A stretch of 5,418 nucleotides of DNA from Pseudomonadota bacterium (GTDB lineage Bacteria > Pseudomonadota > Alphaproteobacteria > Rhizobiales > Hyphomicrobiaceae). The number at the start of each line of letters is the position of its first letter. Within the stretch, counting starts at the first letter, position 1. Shown here piece by piece: positions 5,344 through 5,418 of this stretch. The notes beneath the pieces are model-generated. The model saw only the letters and a program-made list of their open reading frames with translations. It did not search any database and was not told the DNA's origin. A program made the position numbers and the translations under genes. Location of the stretch: NCBI GenBank assembly GCA_023412745.1, contig JAEZBZ010000064.1, forward strand, positions 1-5,418. Direction: 5' to 3'.

Positions 5344-5418
5344 GTGGACGGATTGGCAGACAAGGTGGCGCTCGTCACCGGTGGTGGCGCGGGCATCGGA
5401 CGTGCGATTGCACTGAAG
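5344..5418 (+). CDS. Second short-chain dehydrogenase/reductase, N-terminal fragment
   Basis: Only the first 25 codons are in the window. They show the first beta strand and dinucleotide loop of a Rossmann fold: DKVALVT, then TGGGAGIG at residues 12-19, and the start of the following helix. This is the signature of a classical SDR. The GTG start is chosen because a GAGG site precedes it at good spacing and no in-frame ATG is available. It follows the first SDR after 23 bases without a visible terminator, so it is probably co-transcribed. Cofactor preference and catalytic residues cannot be judged because the rest is outside the window. Confidence 0.85.
   Translation, partial: MDGLADKVALVTGGGAGIGRAIALK

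Overview
The window looks like alphaproteobacterial DNA, most likely from the Hyphomicrobiales (rhizobia-like soil or plant-associated bacteria). The GC content is about 60% by eye, every gene lies on the + strand, and the proteins read like rhizobial CUT1 sugar-transport and SDR enzymes. The organism call is an inference from style and was not checked by a search.

Layout: (1) 3-1064 is the 3' part of a periplasmic carbohydrate-binding protein of an ABC importer; its start and signal peptide lie upstream. (2) 1065-1200 is a 136-base gap holding two adjacent stem-loops. It has no convincing terminator, but it does hold a possible 22-codon leader ORF. (3) 1201-2100, 2097-2951 and 2955-4049 encode two MalF/MalG-type permeases and a MalK/UgpC-type ATPase. 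They are packed tightly, with an ATGA overlap and then a 3-base gap, and complete a CUT1 importer. (4) 4050-4090 is a short AT-rich gap with a stem-loop across the ATPase stop codon and a TATAAT promoter-like element. (5) 4091-4537 encodes a MaoC/(R)-hydratase hot-dog protein. 4559-5320 encodes a complete NAD-type short-chain dehydrogenase (SDR). From 5344 a second SDR begins and runs off the window.

Together this looks like one uptake-and-catabolism operon. The binding protein captures a carbohydrate-like solute, the two permeases and the ATPase import it, and the SDRs plus the MaoC-type enzyme presumably oxidise or dehydrate it or a derivative. The substrate cannot be read from the sequence. 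The least ordinary points are the MaoC-type hydratase within a sugar-import operon, a variant NPxH-type active-site loop in that hydratase, an EAA-loop Glu-to-His change in the second permease, a very tryptophan-rich binding protein, and the tandem hairpins behind the binding-protein gene. Nothing here is clearly a mobile element, CRISPR array, RNA gene or defence system.
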